From NCBI GenBank assembly GCA_017475845.1, contig JAFVEU010000278.1, positions 1-14,320 of the forward strand: a stretch of DNA of 14,320 nucleotides, read 5' to 3'. This document shows positions 7,653 through 14,320 of the stretch, one piece after another; position 1 is the stretch's first letter, and each line of letters starts with the position of its first letter. The stretch is from Lachnospiraceae bacterium (lineage in GTDB: Bacteria; Bacillota; Clostridia; Lachnospirales; Lachnospiraceae). The position numbers and the translations under genes are program-made. The notes under the pieces are model-generated. The model ran no database searches, had not been told where the DNA came from, and worked only from the letters and a program-made list of their open reading frames with translations.

Positions 7653-7714
7653 AAAAGAAGCGCGTAAGCCGACGGATCCTTAAAAAGTACCTTCGGTAGA
7701 AAACCGCTTCTTTT
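7653..7714 (+). terminator. Hairpin with A-rich left and T-rich right arm, possible bidirectional terminator
   Basis: AAAAGAAGCG at 7653-7662 pairs perfectly with CGCTTCTTTT at 7705-7714. Inside the loop GCCGA (7668-7672) can pair with TCGGT (7693-7697). The stem ends in A and T runs, which is what a terminator usable on either strand would show. It sits after the hsdM-tail remnant and before hsdS. If active it would separate hsdS from the upstream transcript; a structured RNA is an alternative. Confidence 0.4.
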
Positions 7715-7767
7715 CCATAAATATGAATACTTTTAATGGTTATGTCAAGAGGCGGGATATTTGATAA

Positions 7768-7832
7768 CAAAAGAGAAGACAGCAAACCGTTTGAATCATA
7801 AGACCGCACTGCAAGAAACCACCTCTCTTTTG
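7768..7832. repeat. Inverted repeat in the hsdS upstream region
   Basis: CAAAAGAGA at 7768-7776 is the exact reverse complement of TCTCTTTTG at 7824-7832, with a 47-base loop. The whole stretch 7626-7908 contains no credible gene; this and the hairpin at 7653-7714 are the only structures I see. A 9-base arm pair with so long a loop can occur by chance. Confidence 0.3.
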
Positions 7833-7870
7833 GCGGGAGTATATGATAGGACAAGATCATTGTCAAGAAA

Positions 7871-7884
7871 GATTTGTAGGGGAA
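7871..7884 (+). repeat. 14-base direct repeat, right copy
   Basis: Second copy of GATTTGTAGGGGAA. Its last base is the first base of the right 22-base repeat, so the two repeat systems abut at this point. Confidence 0.7.
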
Positions 7885-7905
7885 AATTGATATTTGTGGG
7901 GATGA
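7884..7905 (+). repeat. 22-base direct repeat, right copy, containing the hsdS ribosome binding region
   Basis: Identical to 6741-6762. Its GGGGAT at 7898-7903 is the only ribosome-binding-like sequence before the hsdS ATG at 7909, so the repeat is also the hsdS leader. Confidence 0.9.
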
Positions 7906-7908
7906 CAG

Positions 7909-9051
7909 ATGACGAAATTAACAGATTTATGTGACATCCAGTATGGATATGCATTTGATTCTGGAGCATTTACAGATGATGAATCATATCCACAACTTGT
8001 TAGAATAAGAGATGTAAAACGAGGATATTCAGAGACGTATTATAACGGTGAGTATCCTGAGGAATATGTGTTGTCCGCAGGAGATTTACTTATTGGCATG
8101 GACGGCGAATTCAATATTGCCAGATGGAAAGTGGATGGAGCGTTACTGAATCAGCGAGTTTGTAAGATTATTGTAAAGGATAATGCTGATGAAGAGTTTC
8201 TAAGATTTGCATTGTCAAAGGCATTAAAGGCAATAGAGGATAGAACATCATTTGCTACAGTAAAACACCTTTCAGCAAAGGAACTTAATAAGCTTGAAAT
8301 ACCAGTTCCGCCCTACGAAGAACAGAAAAAGATATCTGAAATACTTCATAGATTAGAAAAGGTTATTGATATTCGTCAGAATGAACTTGCATCATTAGAT
8401 GAGCTTATCAAAGCCCGATTTGTCGAGCTCTTTGGAGATATGGCTGATTCCCAATGTAAGTGGGATAAGTGTAAGCTTATAGATGCATGCGCGGATTCCA
8501 ACGATATTAAGTGCGGGCCGTTTGGCACACAACTTGGTAAAGATGAATATACTGACTCAGGCGTAGAAGTATGGGAAATTCCGCAGATTAATTCGGAGTT
8601 TAAGACTATGCCAACGCATTTTGTTACAAAAGAAAAAGCACAAAATCTAGAACAATATTCGATTAGGCCGGGTGATATTGCTATGTCAAGGAAGGGAAAT
8701 GTCGGCAGATGTGCAGTGTTTCCAGAGTCTTTTGAAGAGGGCATTATCCACTCGGATGTATTAAGAATACGAGTGGATGGTTCAAGAGTTGCTCCCGAGT
8801 TTATGATGAGACAGTTGCACTATAGTGGAGATATTCAACATCAGATTGAATTGGTAAGCTCTGGTGCAATTATGGCAGGAATAAATGTTACGAAGTTGAA
8901 GGATATCTGCGTATACGTTCCACCTAAGACACTACAGGATGAATTTGTATCTTTTGTAAAACAAGTCGACAAATCAAAAGTTGCCGTAAAGAAGGCGTTG
9001 GATGAAACACAGACACTTTTTGACAGTCTAATGCAGGAGTATTTCGGATAA
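7909..9051 (+). CDS. hsdS: Type I restriction-modification specificity subunit HsdS
   Basis: The 380-residue protein has the two-target-recognition-domain layout of HsdS: TRD1 at about 1-130, a conserved helical region at about 130-180 (LEIPVPPYEEQKKISEILHRLEKV), TRD2 at about 185-330 (CGPFGTQLGKDEY, IRPGDIAMSRKGNVGRC), and a second conserved helix ending LFDSLMQEYFG. Each TRD reads one half of a bipartite DNA target and the helices set the spacing. The recognition site cannot be predicted from the sequence alone. The gene is visibly AT-richer than the backbone genes, consistent with transfer. hsdM is separated from it by about 1.16 kb, unusual because the two genes are normally adjacent or overlapping. 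Confidence 0.95.
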   Translation: MTKLTDLCDIQYGYAFDSGAFTDDESYPQLVRIRDVKRGYSETYYNGEYPEEYVLSAGDLLIGMDGEFNIARWKVDGALLNQRVCKIIVKDNADEEFLRFALSKALKAIEDRTSFATVKHLSAKELNKLEIPVPPYEEQKKISEILHRLEKVIDIRQNELASLDELIKARFVELFGDMADSQCKWDKCKLIDACADSNDIKCGPFGTQLGKDEYTDSGVEVWEIPQINSEFKTMPTHFVTKEKAQNLEQYSIRPGDIAMSRKGNVGRCAVFPESFEEGIIHSDVLRIRVDGSRVAPEFMMRQLHYSGDIQHQIELVSSGAIMAGINVTKLKDICVYVPPKTLQDEFVSFVKQVDKSKVAVKKALDETQTLFDSLMQEYFG

Positions 9052-9246
9052 TACTTCCCTTTGAGGGGAGGGTGGCGCTGAATTCGCCGTATGCGATGTC
9101 CGCGGTGCTACCATCCGTCAGACGCTTTGCGTCTGCCGGATGTCGCGCTGTCGCGCTATGAGGACAGCCTGAAAAGATGCCGGCTGCAAGCAAGCTTGCC
9201 CCGGTCATCTTTCCTGACTGTCCTCGCACCGCTCGTAGTTACGCGC
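9052..9246. repeat. GC-rich palindromic intergenic element
   Basis: This stretch has no convincing gene and a composition unlike hsdS on its left. It holds two strong hairpins: 9112-9142 (CATCCG and CAGACGC against GCGTCTG and CGGATG, one mismatch, loop TTT) and 9160-9225 (GAGGACAG and AAGATG against CATCTT and CTGTCCTC around an inner GCAAGC/GCTTGC stem). It opens with CTTCCCTTTGAGGGGAG, itself a small hairpin. The pattern resembles the dispersed palindromic repeats common between genes in gut Clostridia. Its end abuts an hsdS tail remnant at 9247. Whether it is mobile or recurrent in the genome cannot be seen here. Confidence 0.6.
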
Positions 9247-9327
9247 AAATCACAAGTTGCAGTGAAGAAATCGCTTGACAAGGCGCAACTTCTATTTGAC
9301 AGTCTGATGCAGAAGTACTTTTCGTGA
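9247..9327 (+). pseudogene. Diverged second copy of the hsdS 3' end
   Basis: Frame 1 reads KSQVAVKKSLDKAQLLFDSLMQKYFS and a TGA. The last 81 bases of the intact hsdS (8971-9051) encode KSKVAVKKALDETQTLFDSLMQEYFG, the same length with 19 of 26 residues identical. The longer open frame starting at 9091 runs through the palindromic element and is not a real gene. This is the surviving C-terminus of another hsdS, probably left by recombination that swapped or deleted the upstream portion. Confidence 0.85.
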
Positions 9328-9355
9328 TATTATAAATGACAGGAGGTGTTTCATT

Positions 9356-9688
9356 ATGAACGAAATGGCGGAATATACAGATGAACTGGTTGACGGATTG
9401 CTTAAAGTCCTGAAAGACCAGGTTGTCAGGATAATAATATATGGTTCTACAGCACGAAATGAGGCGACACCGGACTCAGATGTAGATATCGCTGTAATAA
9501 TTAATGGGGTAATGGATGCAGAGACCGAAGATTTACTTTCTGATTTTGTTGTAGATATGAATTTAAAATTTGATAAGGTTTTTTCTGTGATCGATATTGA
9601 AAATCAGTTATTCCAGAGGCTTGAGAATATATCACCGTTCTACAAAAACGTGAATAAAGAGGGCATCGTATTATGGAAAGCAGCGTAA
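9356..9688 (+). CDS. MNT-domain nucleotidyltransferase (antitoxin-like) of an intact MNT/HEPN pair
   Basis: The 110-residue protein carries GSX10DXD: Gly30-Ser31 in IIIYGSTARNEATPDSDVDI, with Asp42 and Asp44. FDKVFSVIDIE at 72-82 marks the strand where the third acidic residue of the active site often sits. AGGAGGTG at 9341-9348 is a near-ideal ribosome binding site seven bases before the ATG. It overlaps the HEPN gene by 16 bases, a tight pairing typical of toxin-antitoxin operons. It is not a recent copy of the first MNT at 6778: sequence outside the motif differs and the HEPN partner belongs to another family. AMP transfer to the HEPN partner is inferred from the family. Confidence 0.85.
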   Translation: MNEMAEYTDELVDGLLKVLKDQVVRIIIYGSTARNEATPDSDVDIAVIINGVMDAETEDLLSDFVVDMNLKFDKVFSVIDIENQLFQRLENISPFYKNVNKEGIVLWKAA

Positions 9689-10068
9689 TAGATTTATCAA
9701 AATACAGATGGGAAACATCTAACGAGGAATTGGAAAGTGCGATAGTTCTAAAGGACAATGGAAAATACAAAGCATCAATAAATAGATCATATTATTCAAT
9801 TTTCCATGCATTAAGAGCGGTTACCGCACTGGATGGCTTCGATTCAGGTAAACATTCCGGGATTATTGCTTTTTTTAACAAAACGTATGTAAAAACCGGG
9901 ATATTTGATAAAACCATATCAAAACTGATAGATACTGCATTTCGTTTGAGAGAAAAAGCTGATTATCAGGATTTTTTTGTGGTTTCCAGGGATCAGGCAG
10001 AAGAACAGATAAATAAAGCAAAAGAGGTAATAAAAACAATATCACCATATCTACAAAGCAAGTGGTAA
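9673..10068 (+). CDS. HEPN domain protein (PF05168/UPF0332-like), probable toxin partner
   Basis: The 131-residue, largely helical protein has INRSYYSIFHALRAVTAL at 36-53, giving Arg38-x6-His45, and SGKHSGIIAFFNKTYVKTG at 58-76. These are signatures of the PF05168/UPF0332 HEPN branch, distinct from the DUF86/HepT type of the broken copy. HEPN proteins of MNT pairs are commonly ribonucleases acting on RNA during phage or stress response. Length is normal and the frame is intact. No good ribosome binding site precedes the ATG inside the MNT gene, so translation is probably coupled. It ends 19 bases before the hsdR GTG. Confidence 0.82.
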   Translation: MESSVIDLSKYRWETSNEELESAIVLKDNGKYKASINRSYYSIFHALRAVTALDGFDSGKHSGIIAFFNKTYVKTGIFDKTISKLIDTAFRLREKADYQDFFVVSRDQAEEQINKAKEVIKTISPYLQSKW

Positions 10069-10075
10069 TTAATCC

Positions 10076-10080
10076 GGGAG
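10076..10080 (+). promoter_or_regulatory. Ribosome binding site for the original hsdR start
   Basis: GGGAG lies seven bases before GTG 10088. This supports 10088, not the later GTG at 10165, as the ancestral hsdR start. Confidence 0.6.
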
Positions 10081-10117
10081 ACATCAGGTGGATACGAACT
10101 TTTCTTTTCTGAAAAAT

Positions 10118-10123
10118 AAAAGG
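10118..10123 (+). other. hsdR: One-base deletion site near the hsdR start
   Basis: The run AAAAGG here would restore the HsdR frame (K-K-E-F) if it had one more base, for instance a fifth A. Loss in a short A run is a common slippage event and could also be a sequencing error. Confidence 0.75.
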
Positions 10124-12093
10124 AATTCTCTTTTTTCGCAAAGCCCTGTATAGAAGCGGAGGATGTGCTTTCTGTGTCTCCTGCGGTCAGCGCTTTTGCG
10201 AGCCGCAGGGCGCTGGAGCTTTGTGTGAAGTGGATTTATGCGGTGGATAGTTTCCTTACCCGTCCGGGAGAAAGGGAGACCCTTCAGGATCTTCTTCATG
10301 ATCACGGGTTTCCGTCACTGTTGGATTACCGGCTGTGGAGGAGGCTTCAGTATGTGGTCAGGAACGGCAACGCTTCGGCACATTCAGGGGCAGAAGAAGT
10401 AAGTGTAAATGATGCAATTCTTTCCTTGAATATAGTTTTTGACCTGGTGCAGTGGGTGGATTACTGCTATGGCAGGGAGTATGAAGAGAGAAAGTTTAAT
10501 GCAAAGGCTATACCTAAAAAGACTGACAAAAGTGCAGAGATCCGTGCGTCCTACGAAAAATTCTTAAGCGAGGCAAAGGAAGAACAGGACAGGATCGTTA
10601 CAGAAAAGAATAAGCATATTGAGAGTCTGTTAAAACAGGTGGAAGAGCTTTCCAAGGAGATGGAGGCTCTGAAGAAGGAGAATGAAAACACCAGGGAGTA
10701 TCATTATGCTCCGGATATGTCAGAGGCCGAGACCAGACAGCGATACATCGATGCTGACCTGAAGGCTGCGGGCTATGTATTCAGTCAGGATAAAAAGAGA
10801 AATTGCGTGGAGACGGAATACCCTGTCATGGGAATGCCGAATGCGAGCGGTACGGGCTTTGTGGATTATGTGATCTGGGGTGATACCGGAAAGATCATCG
10901 CTCTTATCGAAGCCAAAAAGGCCAGTGAGTCTTCATCAAAGGGGCGCACACAGGCCAGGCTGTATGCCGACTGTATAGAAAACATGCAGGGTTACCGACC
11001 GGTCATGTTCTATACGAACGGTATGGAGATCAATTACTGGGACGACAGATCATCTTCACCGGTTCCGAGACAGGTCGGAGGATATTTTCCCATAAGGGAT
11101 ATTAACCGCATCCAATCCATGAGGCTCATCAGAAAGCCTCTGAACAGGATTCCCATAAATACTGATATAACGGACAGACACTATCAGATCCGTGCAGTTT
11201 CGAAGTGTTGTGAATCATACGACAAAGGAAACAGAAAGTGTCTGCTTGTTATGGCTACGGGCACGGGAAAGACCCGGACGGCTGCAAGCCTTGTGTATGT
11301 TCTCCTGAAGGCCGGATTTGCTCAGAGGGTTCTCTTTCTTGCTGACAGGATAGAGCTGGTTAAACAGGCTAAAGGCGCTTTTGCGGAGTATATACCGGAT
11401 ACACCTTCCTGTAATCTGCTTCTTGGACGGGATGACAGGGGAGCGGATATTATCTTTTCCACCTATCCAACAATGCTTCATGCCATAGATAACGAGAAAA
11501 ATTCTGACGGCTCCCGCTTCTTTTCGCCGGGACACTTCGATCTTATAGTAGTGGATGAAGCCCACAGGAGTATCTTTAATAAATACAGGGCAATATTTGA
11601 ATACTTTGATGCTGCACTTCTTGGACTTACAGCTACTCCCAAGGATACTGTGGATCAGTCTACCTATGATTTCTTCGACCTTCCCCATGGGATACCGACT
11701 GACGTTTATGAATATGATGAAGCAGTGAATAAGGATAAGGTGCTGGTGCCTTACTACACCATAGAGACCGCCACATCAATTAGTGATGATGGTATTACTT
11801 ACAGGGATCTTGATGTTGAAGAAAGAGAGCAGTATGAAGATGACTTCATGGAGGATGAAGTCCTTCCTGAAAAGATCCCCGCAGAATATATCAATAAGTA
11901 TATCTTCAATCAGCAAACCGTGGATCTCATGATCTCTGACATCATGAAGAACGGGATAAGACACTCTTCCGGGAATCATGCCGGAAAGACCATTGTCTTT
12001 GCTCAGAGCAAGCGCCATGCGGATTTTATAATCAAGCGTTTTGAGTCAATGTATAAAGAGTATCCGGGATTTATCTGCAGGATAGTAAGTGGA

Positions 12094-12096
12094 TAA
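12094..12096 (+). other. hsdR: In-frame ochre codon inside hsdR
   Basis: TAA interrupts IVSG and PYTEDTYNNFKKK without changing frame; HsdR sequence continues directly after it. One base change from CAA, GAA or AAA would explain it. Confidence 0.85.
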
Positions 12097-13485
12097 CCTT
12101 ATACAGAGGACACATATAATAACTTTAAGAAAAAGGATTCCTCACCCTTTATAGCCGTGACTGTAGATAAGCTGGAGACCGGAGTAGATATACCGGAGGT
12201 GGTGAATTTGGTATTTGCCAAGAAGGTGTACAGCCGTATCAAGTTTGACCAGATGATAGGACGCGGCACCAGGCTTTGCAAGGATCTGTTTGGGCCGGGG
12301 GCTGATAAAAAGGAATTCATAATATTTGACTACATGAGGAATTTCCAGTTTTTTGAGCTGCATCCGAAGGGGAAGGAGGCTGGTGCGGAGATCTCGCCTG
12401 TAGCCATGCGTTTTGCAAGGAAAGTGGAGATAATTAAGCTCACACAGGATGCGGATTACAGCGGCGATGATTATCAGAATATCAGAAAATCCCTTGTGAG
12501 CGATGTGGTGACAGACATAAAAGGCCTGAACAGTGAGCGCTTTGAAGTAGTATTAAGACGTCAATATGTCGATAAATACAAGGATCCGGAGCAATTCACC
12601 TGTATTGATAATATAAAGAAGCATGAGATCAATGATAATCTTGCCGGACTTGTGGTCACATCCGAAAAGGATGAGGCGGCTATTGCCTTTGATGTCTTGA
12701 TGTACGGTCTTATGATCTCTGTATTGTCAAAGAAAAAGCTCATTGCCCAGCAGAAAAAGAGAGTGATGAGATATGCGTCCTCACTGCTGGAGAAATGTGC
12801 AACGATACCGGAAGTTAAGACTAAGATACCGGAGCTGAAGGAAATATCGGCTGATTCTTTCTGGGAAACGGGAGATATGCTTGTGTTTGAAGAGACCAGA
12901 AAGAGCCTGCGCGGGATCATGAAATACGTTACCGGAGAGGTTCCTCCCATACATTATACGAACTATTCCGATGAGATCGTATTCCGAGAGGAGGGCCGGG
13001 ACATTGATATTTGCGGGACCGACTATGAAGAATACAGAAAAAAGGTGAACCGCTATGTGGATGAAAACCGCGATAATCCAGCGATCAAAAAGCTCCTTCG
13101 GAATGAACCCATAAACAGCGAGGATTACAGGGAACTGGAGCGGATATTTACAAAAGAGCTCGGCTCAGAAGATGATTACAGAATAAGCTATCAGGACACT
13201 CCCTTCGGGATACTGATCCGGAAGATCGCCAAAATGGACCATGATGCGGCTTTCTCCGCATTCGGTGAATTTATAGCCGAGATGAGACCAAATGCTGAAC
13301 AGATGGCGTTTCTGGAAAAAGTGGTGGATTATATCGTCGAAAACGGCTGCATTGAAAACATCAGGGATCTGATGAACGCACCCTTTGACAGACCTGTGAG
13401 ATTCAGCGTGCTCTTCACACCCGATGAGCAGAAGAAGCTTGTAACGATAATAAACAGCATAAAGGATAATGCTTTAGTGGCGTAG
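12097..13485 (+). pseudogene. hsdR: Type I restriction endonuclease HsdR, 3' part after the ochre codon
   Basis: The frame of the 5' part continues for 462 codons beyond the TAA. It begins PYTEDTYNNFKKKDSSPFIAV, then helicase motif V (VTVDKLETGVDIPEVVNLVF) and motif VI (QMIGRGTRL), followed by the helical C-terminal region that binds the methyltransferase core and ends in VTIINSIKDNALVA. A possible GTG start at 12157 has no ribosome binding site and would begin inside motif V, so an independent functional product is unlikely. With the 5' part the reconstructed HsdR is about 1130 residues, normal for the family. The stop lies 13 bases before the next gene. Confidence 0.85.
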
Positions 13486-13498
13486 AAAAGGAGATATT

Positions 13499-14275
13499 AT
13501 GACAGATTATGCAGAAGGCAGCGGAAAACAGTACCATACCATGGTTTCTAAGGATGACATCGGAAAGTATGTGATCCTTCCCGGGGATCCGAAGCGGGTG
13601 CAGAAGATCGCCGAATATTTTGACGAGCGTCATTTCGTGGCGGACAACAGGGAATTCATGACCTATACAGGCTCTCTTGAGGGAGTAAAGGTGAGCGTGG
13701 TATCCACGGGTATCGGAGGCCCCAGCGCCGCCATAGCCCTGGAAGAGCTTGCAAAATGCGGAGCCCACACCTTTATCCGGGTTGGAACCTGCGGTGGCAT
13801 GCAGCTTGATGTGGAGGGCGGAGACATTGTCATCGCCAGCGCAGCCGTGAGACAGGAGGGCACAAGCCGGGAATACGCACCCATTGAATATCCTGCAGCC
13901 GGAAATTTTGAGGTTATCAGGACTTTGGCAGACACCGCTTCAAAGCTTGGCTTAAAGAGCCATGTGGGCGTTGTGCAGAGCAAGGATTCCTTCTTCGGAC
14001 AGCATGAGCCGGAGGTGATGCCCGTTTCCTGTGACCTTATGAATAAATGGGAAGCCTATCTAAGGCTGGGCTGTCTCGCATCCGAAATGGAGACTGCCGC
14101 CCTTTACACAGTGGGACAGTTCCTTAATGTGAGAGTCGGAGCCTGCTATCTCTGCATCGCAAACCAGGAAAGAGGAAAGCACGGTCTCCAGAACCCCCAG
14201 GTCCACGACATCTCAGCCGCCATCCGCCTTGCGGTGGAATCGTTGTGGGCACTTATAGTAACGGAAAAAGGCTGA
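13499..14275 (+). CDS. udp: Uridine phosphorylase
   Basis: The 258-residue protein is a member of the nucleoside phosphorylase family that splits uridine into uracil and ribose-1-phosphate in pyrimidine salvage. ILPGDPKRV at 26-34 binds phosphate, STGIGGPSAAIALEEL at 69-84 and RVGTCGG at 94-100 are family motifs, and SEMETAALY at 195-203 supplies the ribose-binding Met-Glu pair. Length and the LPGDP/EMETAALY motifs favour uridine over purine nucleosides, though specificity for a related nucleoside cannot be excluded. AAGGAG at 13488-13493 lies five bases before the ATG. It belongs to the backbone; its closeness to hsdR (13 bases) means it could be read from transcripts of the island. No clear terminator is visible in the 45 bases after it. 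Confidence 0.9.
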   Translation: MTDYAEGSGKQYHTMVSKDDIGKYVILPGDPKRVQKIAEYFDERHFVADNREFMTYTGSLEGVKVSVVSTGIGGPSAAIALEELAKCGAHTFIRVGTCGGMQLDVEGGDIVIASAAVRQEGTSREYAPIEYPAAGNFEVIRTLADTASKLGLKSHVGVVQSKDSFFGQHEPEVMPVSCDLMNKWEAYLRLGCLASEMETAALYTVGQFLNVRVGACYLCIANQERGKHGLQNPQVHDISAAIRLAVESLWALIVTEKG

Positions 14276-14320
14276 CCAAAAAATCAAAGCGGCCGGATCC
14301 GGCACCCGCCATTTCGAAAA

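Larger units (their letters stand above)
10088..12096 (+). pseudogene. hsdR: Type I restriction endonuclease HsdR, 5' part with early frameshift and premature TAA
   Basis: From GTG 10088 frame 2 reads MDTNFSFLKNKR and then stops at TAG 10151. From 10123, frame 1 continues as EFSFFAKPCIEAEDVLSVSPAV, so one base has been lost at 10118-10123. Numbering from GTG 10165: a DUF4145-like helical domain (about 1-110), a charged coiled coil (about 125-180), a PD-(D/E)xK nuclease core with Asp234 and Glu249-Ala-Lys251, then the helicase with ATGTGKT (364-370), DEAH (464-467) and GLTATP (487-492), and TIVFAQSKRHA as motif IV. It ends at an in-frame TAA after CRIVSG. In the full enzyme HsdR translocates DNA and cuts it. 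Internal initiation at GTG 10165 or 10174 near GGAGG (10158-10162) could still give a nuclease-bearing fragment without motifs V and VI. Confidence 0.88.

Noticed and set aside
7366..7866. A 166-codon open frame on the minus strand across the zeta-like region
   Set aside because: It is the antisense of the P-loop and hsdM-tail coding sequence and of the noncoding stretch. It has no family resemblance and no supported start.
6741..7905. CRISPR-like array from the repeated G-rich motifs
   Set aside because: The copies are few, irregularly spaced and separated by coding sequence, with no spacer-length periodicity.
9091..9327. A 78-codon open frame on the plus strand
   Set aside because: Only its last 27 codons resemble a protein (the hsdS tail). 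The rest runs through the hairpin element and has no ribosome binding site.
9275..9336. TTGACA at 9275-9280 and 9296-9301 with TATTAT/TATAAA at 9328-9336 as a promoter for the second MNT/HEPN pair
   Set aside because: The spacing between any TTGACA and the -10-like boxes is far from 17 bases, and the TTGACA boxes lie inside the hsdS-tail coding sequence.
10112..10125. Programmed -1 frameshift in hsdR
   Set aside because: A -1 slip would restore the frame, but there is no X-XXY-YYZ heptamer and the gene carries a second inactivating lesion, so plain mutation is the better explanation.
12094..12096. Recoding of the hsdR stop codon
   Set aside because: It is TAA, not the UGA or UAG codons used for selenocysteine or pyrrolysine, and no recoding structure stands out downstream.
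12157..13485. The second hsdR segment as an independent gene
   Set aside because: The frame continues from the 5' part through a single TAA, and the GTG at 12157 lies inside helicase motif V with no ribosome binding site.
14289..14309. Hairpin after the uridine phosphorylase gene (GCCGGATCCGGC palindrome at 14292-14303)
   Set aside because: There is no T run after it and the window ends shortly afterwards, so I cannot support a terminator.

Overview
The window looks like a chromosomal segment from a clostridial bacterium, most likely a Lachnospiraceae member. The basis is the HisA/HisF-like–HisI–HisE fusion next to the end of a hisB-like gene, the tandem pair of a TIGR03960-type radical SAM protein and its TIGR03936/DUF2344-type partner followed by an RNase E/G, and the heavy use of AGG, ATA and GGG codons. 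No species can be named from this sequence alone.

Layout. Bases 1-5234 are housekeeping backbone on the plus strand: the last codons of a probable hisB, a fused histidine-biosynthesis gene (hisIE with an extra N-terminal barrel-like domain), a radical SAM protein, its DUF2344-type partner and an RNase E/G that ends just where a zinc-link and C-terminal tail are found in E. coli RNase E. Genes in this run touch or overlap. Backbone resumes at 13499 with a uridine phosphorylase gene.

Bases 5278-13485 form an accessory defence island built on a type I restriction-modification locus in the order hsdM, hsdS, hsdR. Toxin-antitoxin-like modules sit at both junctions. Between hsdM and hsdS there is an MNT nucleotidyltransferase with a wrecked HEPN partner, then a small ORF with a zeta-toxin-like gene cut after its Walker A motif. 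The truncated zeta gene runs into a second, diverged copy of the hsdM 3' end. The whole insert is bracketed by a perfect 22-base direct repeat. A second, 14-base repeat brackets its inner part, which suggests nested arrivals. Between hsdS and hsdR there is a GC-rich palindromic element, a second, diverged copy of the hsdS 3' end, and an intact MNT/HEPN pair.

Functional state. HsdM and HsdS look intact, so sequence-specific DNA methylation is plausible. hsdR carries two independent lesions: a one-base loss near its start and an in-frame TAA between helicase motifs IV and V. As it stands the locus should methylate but not restrict. Likewise the first MNT has lost a functional HEPN toxin while the second pair is complete. 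The island reads as a partly decayed, repeatedly recombined defence locus, not as one single new system. The most interesting signals are the nested repeats, the orphan tails from foreign hsdM/hsdS genes, and the shared G-rich leader ahead of three separate modules.
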